In this document: piece by piece, positions 16,174-24,536 of the stretch | Layout of the letters: each line of letters opens with the position of its first letter | How positions within the stretch are numbered: the first letter of the stretch is position 1 | Assembly (NCBI GenBank): GCA_947503525.1 | Contig: CANNEA010000001.1 | Location: 372,001 to 436,000 of the forward strand | Origin: an uncultured Carboxylicivirga sp. | Lineage (GTDB): Bacteria > Bacteroidota > Bacteroidia > Bacteroidales > Marinilabiliaceae | Reading direction: 5' to 3' | DNA: 64,000 bases | Made by a program: the position numbers and the translations under genes | The notes under the pieces: model-generated | What the model saw: the letters and a program-made list of their open reading frames with translations, nothing else | The model's database searches: none | What the model was told of the DNA's origin: nothing

Positions 16174-17883
16174 TTAGGCAATGAATTCCAGTATAGTCCA
16201 AATTATAATCAGACTCACTATAATACCAATACCTATTAATCTAAAGTCTTTAATGCCATTGAATTTCTCTGGCCAGTATTCACGTAGGTTGATACAAGTA
16301 TTAACTTGTTCAGCTGATGGTTTTGGTGTATATAAACTAACACCAACCATTATGAATGAGCATAATACAAACTTCCACCATGCCTGCATCATAAATCCGA
16401 TACCCATAACACCCGTAACCGTTTTTGTGCCAGGTAATAAATCTACATTGGCTATTGAAGCAATTAGTTCAGCCAAGCCTTCCAGACCAGGAAGCAGGTT
16501 CGAGTATGGGAAGTCAAGTAAGAAGAATAATAGTCCAATAACTAAGCCAATGGCAAAAGTGATATTGGCAGCCTTTGCCGTTCCTCGTTTCCAAAACATC
16601 CCAAATAAAAATACAGCAACAATCGGAGGTGCTATCATGGCACCTAATGAATTAACGGTGTGTATAATTGTATCACCAAACTTATCAGCTTGAGTAGACC
16701 ATGCTATTGCCAAAATCATGATAACAATAGCGGCATAACGCCCGATTAATACCAGCTTTTTGTCTTCTGTCTCCGGTTTGATTCGCTTTATAATATCAAT
16801 GGAGAAAAGGGTAGATGCACTATTGATAGCTGCCGCAACCGAACTCATCAATGCTGCCAACAATGCCGCAATAATCAATCCTTTTAAACCAATTGGCACC
16901 AAGCGGTCAATCATAAATGGTAAGGTGTTTTTGGTATCTTCACCAATATCAGTTTTAAAGATCACAAAGGCCAATACACCTGGTAGTAAAAAGAACAACA
17001 CAGGTAGCACCTTAAGTAGTGCTGTAAACATTGGTCCCACTTTGGCATCGTATTCTGTTTTAGCACCCAAAGCACGCTGTACAATAGTTTGATCTGAAAA
17101 CCAATACCAGGCACCTAAAACAAAGTAGCCCAATAGAGCTGCATACCATGATATTCCGCCTTCAGGTGGATTAGCCGGACTATTCTGAGGACGTAAAATA
17201 CTTAATGTATCCGGTACCAACTTAGCTTTAAATTCAGCAAAAGTGTGAACTCCGGCTTCAGGCAAAGCAGCAACACCAAAGGCCGTTAATAATATGGCTC
17301 CACCAATTAGTAGTACTGTTTGCACTGTTTCTGTTACAGCTACAGCTTTTAATCCCCCAACAACAGTATAAATACCTGTTAGTACAGCGATGAATATAAC
17401 ACCATATATTTCATCGAGCCCAAAGAATTGTTTTGCCAATTCAGCCCCTGCATACAGGCTAATTCCAATGTGAATCAATAAGGCCGTTAGAATTGCAAAA
17501 ATAACCATCCATGTTCTTGATGCCCCATTAAATCTCCGCTCGTACCATTCAGGAATAGTGGAAATTCTTGTCCTGAAAAAGTAAGGCGCAATGAAGAACC
17601 CCAGAAAAACAAGAAATGGTATGGCTAGCCATTCAAACAAACCATCTACCAAACCATGTTTAAAACCTGATTCAGCAAATCCAATTAAATGAATGGTAGA
17701 TATATTGGCGGCAAATAGGGCAGCACCAATAACCGGCCATTTTAATGAACGACTTGCTAAAAAGTAATCATCAGAAGATTGATCAGACATTTTCTTTTTG
17801 ATGGCGAAAACCCCTAATAAAACAATGCCAACCAGGTAAGCAATGATGATGATGATATCAATAGTTCCGATATTAAAGTCCAT
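16174..17883 (-). CDS. Sodium/sugar symporter (SSS/SGLT family)
   Basis: A 569-residue inner-membrane protein with about 14 helices and the LeuT-type SSS layout. It opens with an N-out helix 'IDIIIIIAYLVGIVLLGV', then 'SDDYFLASRSLKWPVIGAALFAANIST' (Na+-site helix 1) and 'GFAESGFKHG'. The 'AVTETVQTVLLIGGA' helix and the Trp-rich 'WYWFSDQTIVQRALGAK' loop are typical of vSGLT-like sugar carriers. It starts 7 nt after the FucP-type permease, so translation is probably coupled. Two different symporters side by side suggest that more than one sugar, or one sugar at different concentrations, is taken up. Confidence 0.88.
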   Translation of the reverse strand: MDFNIGTIDIIIIIAYLVGIVLLGVFAIKKKMSDQSSDDYFLASRSLKWPVIGAALFAANISTIHLIGFAESGFKHGLVDGLFEWLAIPFLVFLGFFIAPYFFRTRISTIPEWYERRFNGASRTWMVIFAILTALLIHIGISLYAGAELAKQFFGLDEIYGVIFIAVLTGIYTVVGGLKAVAVTETVQTVLLIGGAILLTAFGVAALPEAGVHTFAEFKAKLVPDTLSILRPQNSPANPPEGGISWYAALLGYFVLGAWYWFSDQTIVQRALGAKTEYDAKVGPMFTALLKVLPVLFFLLPGVLAFVIFKTDIGEDTKNTLPFMIDRLVPIGLKGLIIAALLAALMSSVAAAINSASTLFSIDIIKRIKPETEDKKLVLIGRYAAIVIMILAIAWSTQADKFGDTIIHTVNSLGAMIAPPIVAVFLFGMFWKRGTAKAANITFAIGLVIGLLFFLLDFPYSNLLPGLEGLAELIASIANVDLLPGTKTVTGVMGIGFMMQAWWKFVLCSFIMVGVSLYTPKPSAEQVNTCINLREYWPEKFNGIKDFRLIGIGIIVSLIIIWTILEFIA

Positions 17884-17890
17884 GCAATAA

Positions 17891-19219
17891 TTACTTTAAG
17901 TGAATTTTGTATGAACGATAGCTATAGCGTGCTACCATAACCAGGCAAAGCAATGGTACTATGAATGAGAAGTTAACTTCCGGGATATAGCCAAACAGAT
18001 TAACATCATCAAATGCTTCGCCACCAATGTCAAGTATTCTGGCTTGTAATAAAGGAAGCACAGCTCCACCAACAATAGCCATTACTAAACCGGCTGAACC
18101 AAGCTTCGCTTCATCACCCATATCTTTAAGCGCAATACCATAAATGGTTGGGAACATTAATGACATGGCAAGAGAAATTAATATGAGACTAATTAAACCA
18201 GCAATACCAGGCAAGAAAATAGCTCCTACGGTGAAAATGATTCCGGCTATTGCATAGTTAAACATGAGCTTCCCTGGATTCATAAACTTAAGTAAATAGG
18301 TCGCACCTGCTCTACCAATTAAAAATGACCCCATGGCAGCCATATTAAACCAAACGGCTACTAATTGTGCATCTTCTCCTCGGGTAAGATTTAATCTGTC
18401 AACGTATTGATAGATAAATGTCCAACACATTATTTGTGCACCCACGTAAAATATTTGTGTCATTACTCCCTCTAGGTACCTTTTATTCTTGAATAAGGTT
18501 TTAAAGGTTTCGCCTACAGAAAGCGTATTGTCAGTATCTGTCTTCTTAGGCATTTTTACTATTGCAATCAATATGAGCATAAAGACTACGAACAAGCCTA
18601 ATGCAATATAAGGCCAGCTAATTAGTGCTAGGTCTGCAGTTCTAATTGAAGCTTGTTCGGCTGCAGGTAATAGGTCATATTCCTCCTTTGTATATTCAGA
18701 TGATTGCAGAGCTCTGATGACCAAGAATTGAGCCATCATCATTCCGGTTAAAGATCCTAAAGGATTAAAGGTTTGAGCCAGGTTTAAGCGACGAGTAGCT
18801 GTTTCTTTTGCTCCCATTGATAATACATATGGATTCGAGGTCGTCTCTAAAAAAGCTAAACCAAAGGTTAAGATGTATAATGATAATAGGTAAAATGTAA
18901 ATTCTTCGAAAGCAGCGGCAGGGTAAAAAAGTAAAGCGCCTATCGCATATAACAAAAGACCTACAAGAATACCTGATTTATAAGAGAATTTTCGAATAAA
19001 CAGTGCGGCTGGAATAGCCATTGTAGCATAGCCTCCATAAAAAGCAGCTTGAACCAAAGTGCTCTGAACATTTGTTAATTCGGGCATTACCTTTTTAAAG
19101 GCCAATACCATGGGGTTGGTTAAATCATTGGCTATGCCCCAAAGAAAAAATAAGCTGGTTAGTAGTATGAAAGGCACGATGTACTTCTTATCGACTACTT
19201 TTGCTGTTATGTTATTCAT
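17891..19219 (-). CDS. fucP: FucP-type sugar/H+ symporter (MFS)
   Basis: A 442-residue MFS permease with 12 helices. Helix 1 'FILLTSLFFLWGIANDLTNPMV' is the family hallmark, including the WGxxxDLTN stretch, and the 'LETTSNPYV' block in helix 5 is shared by FucP and the glucose/galactose carrier GluP. It is expected to import L-fucose, L-galactose, D-arabinose or galactose with a proton. It lies between the FucU mutarotase (28 nt) and the SSS symporter (7 nt). A ~50-residue extracytoplasmic stretch (residues ~165-195) is slightly longer than in E. coli FucP. Confidence 0.85.
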   Translation of the reverse strand: MNNITAKVVDKKYIVPFILLTSLFFLWGIANDLTNPMVLAFKKVMPELTNVQSTLVQAAFYGGYATMAIPAALFIRKFSYKSGILVGLLLYAIGALLFYPAAAFEEFTFYLLSLYILTFGLAFLETTSNPYVLSMGAKETATRRLNLAQTFNPLGSLTGMMMAQFLVIRALQSSEYTKEEYDLLPAAEQASIRTADLALISWPYIALGLFVVFMLILIAIVKMPKKTDTDNTLSVGETFKTLFKNKRYLEGVMTQIFYVGAQIMCWTFIYQYVDRLNLTRGEDAQLVAVWFNMAAMGSFLIGRAGATYLLKFMNPGKLMFNYAIAGIIFTVGAIFLPGIAGLISLILISLAMSLMFPTIYGIALKDMGDEAKLGSAGLVMAIVGGAVLPLLQARILDIGGEAFDDVNLFGYIPEVNFSFIVPLLCLVMVARYSYRSYKIHLK

Positions 19220-19247
19220 ATTATTGGATTTACTGATTTAGGATTTT

Positions 19248-19682
19248 TTAAACTAAAGGTGTTACCCCTTTTTTAAGTAGGATATTCCCATACTTAGCTG
19301 TCTCACCGGTCATTACAACAGTAAATGCATTTCGTGCTTTGTCATAAAAATCAAAACGATCGATACGCTCTATCGGGGCCACATCAGGATTAGTTTTATG
19401 AATAGCAGCTAGGTATGCTTCTTCAACTGTAGGATCTAATTCATCGCCTTCAACTGCTGCCATCATGCTTAATGGGGCCGGTACGTATGAATCCAATTCG
19501 AATAGCGGTAGTATGGCTTCCAGTAAATCCGGAATGCGCAATCCGTCAGCTCGTAAAACTCTAGGGTTAAATGATTCTCCGGGAAAGTGAGCATCAGCAA
19601 GAATAATTTCATCGCCATGTCCCATGCGGGCTAAAACTTCTAATAGTTCGGGGCTGATCAACGGTGATATTCCTTTTAGCAT
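19248..19682 (-). CDS. fucU: L-fucose mutarotase FucU (RbsD/FucU family)
   Basis: A 144-residue cytoplasmic protein that converts the anomers of L-fucose-type sugars. Family blocks are '[21 protein letters not shown]' (proton-transfer His22, Asp30, His32), '[11 protein letters not shown]', '[13 protein letters not shown]'-like '[13 protein letters not shown]' near residue 110, and the closing '[16 protein letters not shown]'. Mutarotation before import or oxidation fits a non-phosphorylating sugar route in this operon. It is the second gene after the ROK regulator, 53 nt downstream of it. FucU is the clearest clue that the operon's substrate has the L-fucose/L-galactose configuration. Confidence 0.9.
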   Translation of the reverse strand: MLKGISPLISPELLEVLARMGHGDEIILADAHFPGESFNPRVLRADGLRIPDLLEAILPLFELDSYVPAPLSMMAAVEGDELDPTVEEAYLAAIHKTNPDVAPIERIDRFDFYDKARNAFTVVMTGETAKYGNILLKKGVTPLV

Positions 19683-19735
19683 AATTTTGTTCTTAGTACC
19701 TTCTTAATGTTAAGAAAATAAGTTTGTAAAATTTT

Positions 19736-20950
19736 TTATACTCTGAAATTCAGTACTTCATGTAATATTAATGAGATGGCGCCTTTTACGGCAGCCTCCT
19801 CCGCCAGTTTACTTTGAACTAATTTTATTCTTCTTCTCGGCTGTTGTATAACCTCGCGTTCAAAAACACTTCTAATGCGCTCAGTAAAGAATGGTCCTGC
19901 CTTCATTACTTTGCCGCCTAATACAATTTTAGCCGGATTAAATAAATTGGCCATTGATGCGATGGCTAAGCCCAGGTAATCAGCAGCTTGATTAAATAGG
20001 AGCAGAGCTAATTCATCGCCTTTTCGAGCCAAACCTGCCAGTGTCTCACTGCTGATTCTATCTAATTCACTAACGACTGAATTAGGATAGAAGGATTTTT
20101 GTTGTTTCGCTAGTTCAGCAATACCATGTCCTGATGAATAGCACTCCAGGCAGTCCATTTTGCCGCAAGAACATTGGCGTCCACCCGCAATAGCGCCGAT
20201 TACTTTATTGTGACCAATTTCACCAGCCATACCATCGAAGCCTAAAAAAGGCTGTCCATTCATTATTACACCCGAACCAATACCATATCCAACGTTAATG
20301 AAAATGAAATCTTTACAACTTTCACCTATACCATACATTAGTTCCCCTTGCGCCATTACACGAGAAACGTTATCTACAATTACGGGAACTTTAAAGTGTT
20401 TGCTTAATGGACCTTTTATATCTGCATTACTCCAATTAAAGTTAGGAGAGTATTCAATTATCTCATTTTTCTTATTAATGAATCCGGCAGCAGCTACACC
20501 TATTCCATGCAGTTTGCTTAATTCAATACCAGAACGTTGAATTAATTTCTCAATAAGATAGATAACTTGTTTGAGGTCAGATTCAAAACTATCACTGGCT
20601 TCTGTTCTTACATCCAGTTCAATAAGGCTCTCACCATTTAGGTTAGAGATTACTCCAAATATGTGTGTACGGCCCCAATCTAATCCTATTACATAACTAT
20701 CTTCACCATTGAATTTTACAATAACAGGAGGACGGCCACCACTTGATTCACCAACACCTACCTGAACAGCTAATTTCTCCACATTAATCAAACTGTCTAC
20801 TATTCGTGTGATAGTTGGAGCACTTAATCCAGTTTTCTTAACTATTTCAGCACGAGAAATTTCACCACTCTCCCTGATAAGATTAAGGACTTTAATCTTA
20901 TTCAGGCGATTGATGAATTCTGCGCTTCCTTTTGGATGAGTAGGTGTCAT
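19736..20950 (-). CDS. ROK-family transcriptional regulator
   Basis: A 404-residue regulator. An N-terminal winged helix-turn-helix (residues ~8-70, 'GEISRAEIVKKTGLSAPTITRIV') precedes a ROK sugar-kinase-like domain. The latter has 'VIGLDWGRTHIFGVI', 'GIGVAAAGFI', and the zinc motif 'CSCGKMDCLECYSSG' at about residue 260. ROK regulators such as XylR/NagC repress sugar genes and release DNA on ligand binding; the ATP loop 'DWGRTH' departs from the usual D-x-G-G-T, so kinase activity is unlikely. As first gene of the operon it probably autoregulates. A -7 motif lies 55 nt before the start. Confidence 0.85.
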   Translation of the reverse strand: MTPTHPKGSAEFINRLNKIKVLNLIRESGEISRAEIVKKTGLSAPTITRIVDSLINVEKLAVQVGVGESSGGRPPVIVKFNGEDSYVIGLDWGRTHIFGVISNLNGESLIELDVRTEASDSFESDLKQVIYLIEKLIQRSGIELSKLHGIGVAAAGFINKKNEIIEYSPNFNWSNADIKGPLSKHFKVPVIVDNVSRVMAQGELMYGIGESCKDFIFINVGYGIGSGVIMNGQPFLGFDGMAGEIGHNKVIGAIAGGRQCSCGKMDCLECYSSGHGIAELAKQQKSFYPNSVVSELDRISSETLAGLARKGDELALLLFNQAADYLGLAIASMANLFNPAKIVLGGKVMKAGPFFTERIRSVFEREVIQQPRRRIKLVQSKLAEEAAVKGAISLILHEVLNFRV

Positions 20951-21004
20951 AAATTAACTTTGTAACATTGCGAAACTAAGTATTATTTTTCACGACTCCA
21001 AATC

Positions 21005-21012
21005 CAAAAGTA
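21005..21012 (-). promoter_or_regulatory. Probable -7 promoter element for the ROK/sugar operon
   Basis: On the minus strand TACTTTTG matches TANNTTTG, about 55 nt upstream of the ROK start. No clear -33 element or palindromic operator was found beside it. Confidence 0.4.
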
Positions 21013-21043
21013 ATTATTGAGAAATTTCTTTAATTATTTAGAA

Positions 21044-21505
21044 TTATTCCAGTTTTTTAATGGCAAAACCTGTAATAAGTAATCCAGGCTGTTTCATTTT
21101 CTTATTGCCTTCTTTTACCATTCTAGAGGTATTAACGATTTTGACATTTACCAGACCATCAGCACCTTTTGACCTAGCTTCGTTAACAATTTCGTCAAGC
21201 AATTCTTCAACTCTACATGTCCGGAATTCTTTTTTGAACTTGCTCGATGATGAATAGTACAGATCATCATTAAACATGTCTTTGGGTTTACTTACTTCAG
21301 TTTTTTGTACGCCACTATAACATGAAACGCTTAGCAATCCTTTGGGCATATAGCTATGGTTATAATCGTCAATGCTAAGGAAAAAACCTACCTGAGAGTA
21401 TTTTTCAAAATCAATGTAGGTATCGAAGGTTTCGTATTTAGGATACGAAGCACAACTGCTAAAGAGCAGCATTAAAACCAGTGTTAAGGTGATTGATGTC
21501 TTCAT
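21044..21505 (-). CDS. Small lipoprotein of unknown function
   Basis: A 153-residue lipoprotein: MKTSITLTLVLMLLFSSCAS, with the lipidated Cys at about residue 18. The mature part has an alpha/beta pattern ending in 'ELLDEIVNEARSKGADGLVNVKIV' and 'PGLLITGFAIKK'. The ARSKGADGLVNVK helix-strand resembles the YbjQ/DUF74 and similar small envelope proteins, but I do not place it in a family with confidence. ATG 21505 is chosen because the signal peptide starts there. It is a single gene, running toward the ROK promoter, with ROK on the same strand downstream. Confidence 0.6.
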   Translation of the reverse strand: MKTSITLTLVLMLLFSSCASYPKYETFDTYIDFEKYSQVGFFLSIDDYNHSYMPKGLLSVSCYSGVQKTEVSKPKDMFNDDLYYSSSSKFKKEFRTCRVEELLDEIVNEARSKGADGLVNVKIVNTSRMVKEGNKKMKQPGLLITGFAIKKLE

Positions 21506-21660
21506 TTCTAATAAGGTTAAAGTTGTTGTTAATTTAGGTTTTAAAAGGTAAATAATCAAGAGAAATCTATAATTAAAACAAGGAAATGACTTTAAAGTTT
21601 ATACCAGAAATACATGAATATTATTTGCTTGGTAATGGTGCATTGCAATTATTTGTTTCG

Positions 21661-21668
21661 TAATTTTG
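21661..21668 (+). promoter_or_regulatory. Probable -7 promoter element
   Basis: TAATTTTG matches TANNTTTG, 54 nt before the start at 21723. TTG at 21643-21645 is close to where a -33 element is expected, but its spacing is short. Confidence 0.4.
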
Positions 21669-21722
21669 AAGATATAGCATACTTTTTGCTGTTGCATAAA
21701 GACTAACGTTTAACCAGCGGCT

Positions 21723-23585
21723 ATGAAAAACCTACTACTCCTAATGTTACTGTGTGTCATCTATGTTCCTTCCGAAGCAAGGGCGAAGGAAAACCAGCCT
21801 TCATGGGTGGAAGAAAGTTATCGAAGGCTGAACTTTCCGCAAAATCAATATTATACAGAATTTCGAATCATTGAGGGTGTCCGGCGTTCCATGCGAAGCG
21901 ATGCTGAAGAGGATTTAAACAATCAATTAAAAAAGGCTTTGGCACAATATATATATTCCAATATTAAATCCGAGGAAAATCTTTGGCAAAGTGAATTGGT
22001 ATTTCTGGAACAGATAAGCTTGGTCGAACGATTTATCAGCGATGTTACTATCGAGAGTGACATTGAGTTGCTTAATAGCAGGAGTCAGTTGTATTATAAT
22101 AAGAAGTCGAAGCAATTATTTGGATTTATATATATCGAGAAGCGACAATTGGCTCAGCATTATAATAATTTAATGCAAAAAGATCTGACTTTACTTAAGG
22201 CTCAATTGCTCGCAAATGATGTTGATTACGCATCCAATAGTCAACTGCAAAGAACCATAAAAGCCTACGAAGAGCGATTCGACAAAATTAATGGTTATAG
22301 CACGGTGATGATTTCATGTGGCCAAATGCTGGAGGATAATCAAATAAATGAAATAGCGAAAGTAAGGACAAGGATAGATGAATTGTATCAATATCTCGAT
22401 ATGGCTGAATTCGACGAAAAGCTGCGCATAGCGCAGGAATCAATACTTTATAAAAACTATGAGCGGGCTTATCAACAATTTTTACAGTTGTCCTTAACAC
22501 AACCAGATAACGCAAAAGTGCGAGCTGGGTTGAGAGAAGCAAAAACTGGTTTGGAGACCTTTTATATGACACAAATTGCGAGCAAAATACAGCGTAAAGA
22601 ATATCACCAGGCAATTGTATATTATAATAGCTTATTTACCCTCTTGCCTCTTATGCGAGAAAATCATAGGGAAATATACAAAGAGATTGAAATTAAGGCT
22701 TTTGATCAGAATGCAAAGCAATTAAAAGATGCCATCCGATCGGATAATATTATGGAAATGCGAAGGTTAATTGTTGTTTTAGATAATTACAGACATGTAA
22801 ATGAAACCAATTATCAGCGATTAAAAACGCAAGTGGAACGAGGAGAGGCCTTTGAATTGTATCAATCAGCCAGACTTGATTATTATGACTCTCGATATGC
22901 TAGTTCTATTGGGAAGCTTAAGCGTGCTTTAGTGTTGGACGAAGGTGATTATACGTACAAGAATTTGTTGAATAAAGCTCAAAATAAAATATATGAGCAA
23001 AAGCTTCACAATTTAAAAATGACGAGACCAAATACATATTGTTTTCAGATTGGAGCAGGGGCGCAAAACAACTTTAATGCCTTTGATAAATACTTAAATA
23101 CTGAAAATTTCACTTCGTCATTGATGGGTGTTTATTCAGCAGGGATATATCGGAAATTTCAGATCAAGGATAGGGTTAGAGGGAACGGCAGGGATCGGTC
23201 CAGATCTCGTATAGTTGGTTTTAGATATAGCTATATCAATCGACGAAATGTGCAGAATATTGATATCGGAACTAATTTAGTGGATGGTTTACAAGAGTTA
23301 GAGTTTGTATACGGCATTCGAAGTGGTATTAACCTTGCTCTAGGTGTTGTATCTGAGGATTTGCATTATCAGGTATTCGATCGATCTCGATTTTATACTG
23401 CCACAATATCAAAACGCATATATCTACTTCCAATAGAATTGAGCCTTGACCTTAAGGGGTATATAACAGAGGATAACCTTTATCCTGTATTAAAGCTGAG
23501 TGGATTAATAAATATGAACTTCAATCGACAGATAAGTCATAAGGATCGTAAAAAGTTGAGGCAGGAAGTTGAAAGTGAATATTAG
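21723..23585 (+). CDS. Exported helical-repeat protein with possible outer-membrane barrel end
   Basis: A 620-residue protein with a signal peptide (residues 1-21, ending SEARA). Residues ~27-150 look like an LPP20-type domain: 'PSWVEESYRR' opening and 'SQLYYNKKSKQLFGFIYIEKRQL'. Residues ~165-430 are helical, TPR-like repeats ('YERAYQQFLQLSLTQPDNAKVRAGLREAK', 'EYHQAIVYYNSLFTLLP'). From ~440 amphipathic beta strands alternate ('YCFQIGAGAQNNF', 'RIVGFRYSYINRRNVQ', 'SLDLKGYITEDNLYPVLKLSG'), like a small outer-membrane barrel. The last 15 residues are charged and not the usual terminal aromatic. No function is assigned; an envelope scaffold is the simplest reading. Confidence 0.6.
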   Translation: MKNLLLLMLLCVIYVPSEARAKENQPSWVEESYRRLNFPQNQYYTEFRIIEGVRRSMRSDAEEDLNNQLKKALAQYIYSNIKSEENLWQSELVFLEQISLVERFISDVTIESDIELLNSRSQLYYNKKSKQLFGFIYIEKRQLAQHYNNLMQKDLTLLKAQLLANDVDYASNSQLQRTIKAYEERFDKINGYSTVMISCGQMLEDNQINEIAKVRTRIDELYQYLDMAEFDEKLRIAQESILYKNYERAYQQFLQLSLTQPDNAKVRAGLREAKTGLETFYMTQIASKIQRKEYHQAIVYYNSLFTLLPLMRENHREIYKEIEIKAFDQNAKQLKDAIRSDNIMEMRRLIVVLDNYRHVNETNYQRLKTQVERGEAFELYQSARLDYYDSRYASSIGKLKRALVLDEGDYTYKNLLNKAQNKIYEQKLHNLKMTRPNTYCFQIGAGAQNNFNAFDKYLNTENFTSSLMGVYSAGIYRKFQIKDRVRGNGRDRSRSRIVGFRYSYINRRNVQNIDIGTNLVDGLQELEFVYGIRSGINLALGVVSEDLHYQVFDRSRFYTATISKRIYLLPIELSLDLKGYITEDNLYPVLKLSGLINMNFNRQISHKDRKKLRQEVESEY

Positions 23586-23708
23586 TTGGTGTTTGTTAAT
23601 TAACTCTAAATCCTTGGTTTAGCTGAAACTTTTAGTTTGGGTGTGCCGTTTATTATTTTGAAACTGATTATTAGTTGAATAAGAATTAAGAATAATAAAC
23701 TTAATACG

Positions 23709-23834
23709 ATGCTTACAATACTAATTATTACTGCGATTTTTGTGAAGTTGGGATGGCTTAACACTCCAGAATTTAGAAAGTATTATTTGACCAAACGCTA
23801 TTTTGTTGCGTACCCTATTTTAATTCAAAAGTAG
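23709..23834 (+). CDS. Possible 41-residue single-span membrane peptide
   Basis: The frame starts at ATG 23709 with a hydrophobic stretch (LTILIITAIFVKLG) followed by a basic, Tyr-rich tail (KYYLTKRYFVAYP) and a TAG stop. It fills part of the 386-bp gap between its neighbours and is followed 22 nt later by a good terminator, which supports transcription. There is no clear ribosome-binding site and no homologue I recognise. Confidence 0.3.
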   Translation: MLTILIITAIFVKLGWLNTPEFRKYYLTKRYFVAYPILIQK

Positions 23835-23855
23835 ATTATATTCATAACTAATAAG

Positions 23856-23892
23856 AAAATGAGCATGTTACAATCATATGCTCATTTTTTTT
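23856..23892 (+). terminator. Rho-independent terminator
   Basis: AAAATGAGCAT (23856-23866) pairs perfectly with ATGCTCATTTT (23878-23888), and the T run continues to 23892. Confidence 0.8.
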
Positions 23893-23971
23893 GTTCTATA
23901 AAGTAGGGTAATTGAGGTTTTGTTCGGTGTGTATGTAAAAGGAAAGAAATAATAAGCTAAAACAACACAAG

Positions 23972-24283
23972 ATGAAACTAAGAACCCTTTTACTAGCAAT
24001 TGCAATATCAGGATTGACCATTGCTTCCGCCAGCACTCCAATAGTAAAACAACAACAGATAAAACAACAAAAAAGGATTATAAATGGTGTGGCGAATGGC
24101 GAGCTCACCAAACGTGAAGTACAACAGTTGGAAGCGCAGCAAATCCACATAAATCGGACAAAGCAGAAAGCCAAGAGCGATGGCGTAGTAACTAAAAAGG
24201 AAAAAGCGGTAATTCATGCCAAACAACAAAATGCCAGCCGAAATATTTATCGTAAAAAGCATAATGCCAGAAACAGATATTAA
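23972..24283 (+). CDS. Small exported basic protein with a duplicated helical motif
   Basis: A 103-residue protein with a signal peptide (MKLRTLLLAIAISGLTIASAS). The mature part is Gln/Lys-rich and helical with no cysteine. A motif of the form (N/D)GxxTKxE occurs twice: 'NGELTKREVQQLEAQQ' and 'DGVVTKKEKAVIHAKQQ', about 30 residues apart, each followed by a helix. Similar short periplasmic proteins are common in Bacteroidota but have no assigned role. The twin acidic/Gly turns look somewhat EF-hand-like but lack the full Asp set. It is a single gene between two terminators. Confidence 0.6.
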   Translation: MKLRTLLLAIAISGLTIASASTPIVKQQQIKQQKRIINGVANGELTKREVQQLEAQQIHINRTKQKAKSDGVVTKKEKAVIHAKQQNASRNIYRKKHNARNRY

Positions 24284-24306
24284 TACTTCCCAATAACTCT
24301 AGTTTT

Positions 24307-24341
24307 AAAGGTCGAAATAACGCACATTTCGGCCTTTTTTT
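24307..24341 (+). terminator. Rho-independent terminator
   Basis: AAAGGTCGAAAT (24307-24318) pairs with ATTTCGGCCTTT (24326-24337) with one G-T pair, followed by T to 24341. Confidence 0.85.
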
Positions 24342-24472
24342 ATTCATAAGTGATTATTTAACTTTTTTCAACTTTTGTAGCTAAACTAATGGGCTAGCGC
24401 ATTGTTTCTAATCTAGACTGTTTTATTGAGAATTAAAGCAAGCATAGATTTTTACATTGATTACTAATTCAG

Positions 24473-24480
24473 TATTTTTG
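24473..24480 (+). promoter_or_regulatory. Probable -7 promoter element of gpmI
   Basis: TATTTTTG matches TANNTTTG, 56 nt before the gpmI start. The TTG at 24457-24459 lies too close to be a standard -33 element. Confidence 0.45.
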
Positions 24481-24536
24481 CGCGACTTTAATGTTAGATT
24501 AATAGCGAAAGAAAAAGAAAAATTAAATATTATAAG

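Noticed and set aside
20951-20990. Weak palindrome near the ROK promoter (CTTTGT / ACTAAG)
   Set aside because: Only five of six bases pair, and there is no second copy near the operon to support an operator.
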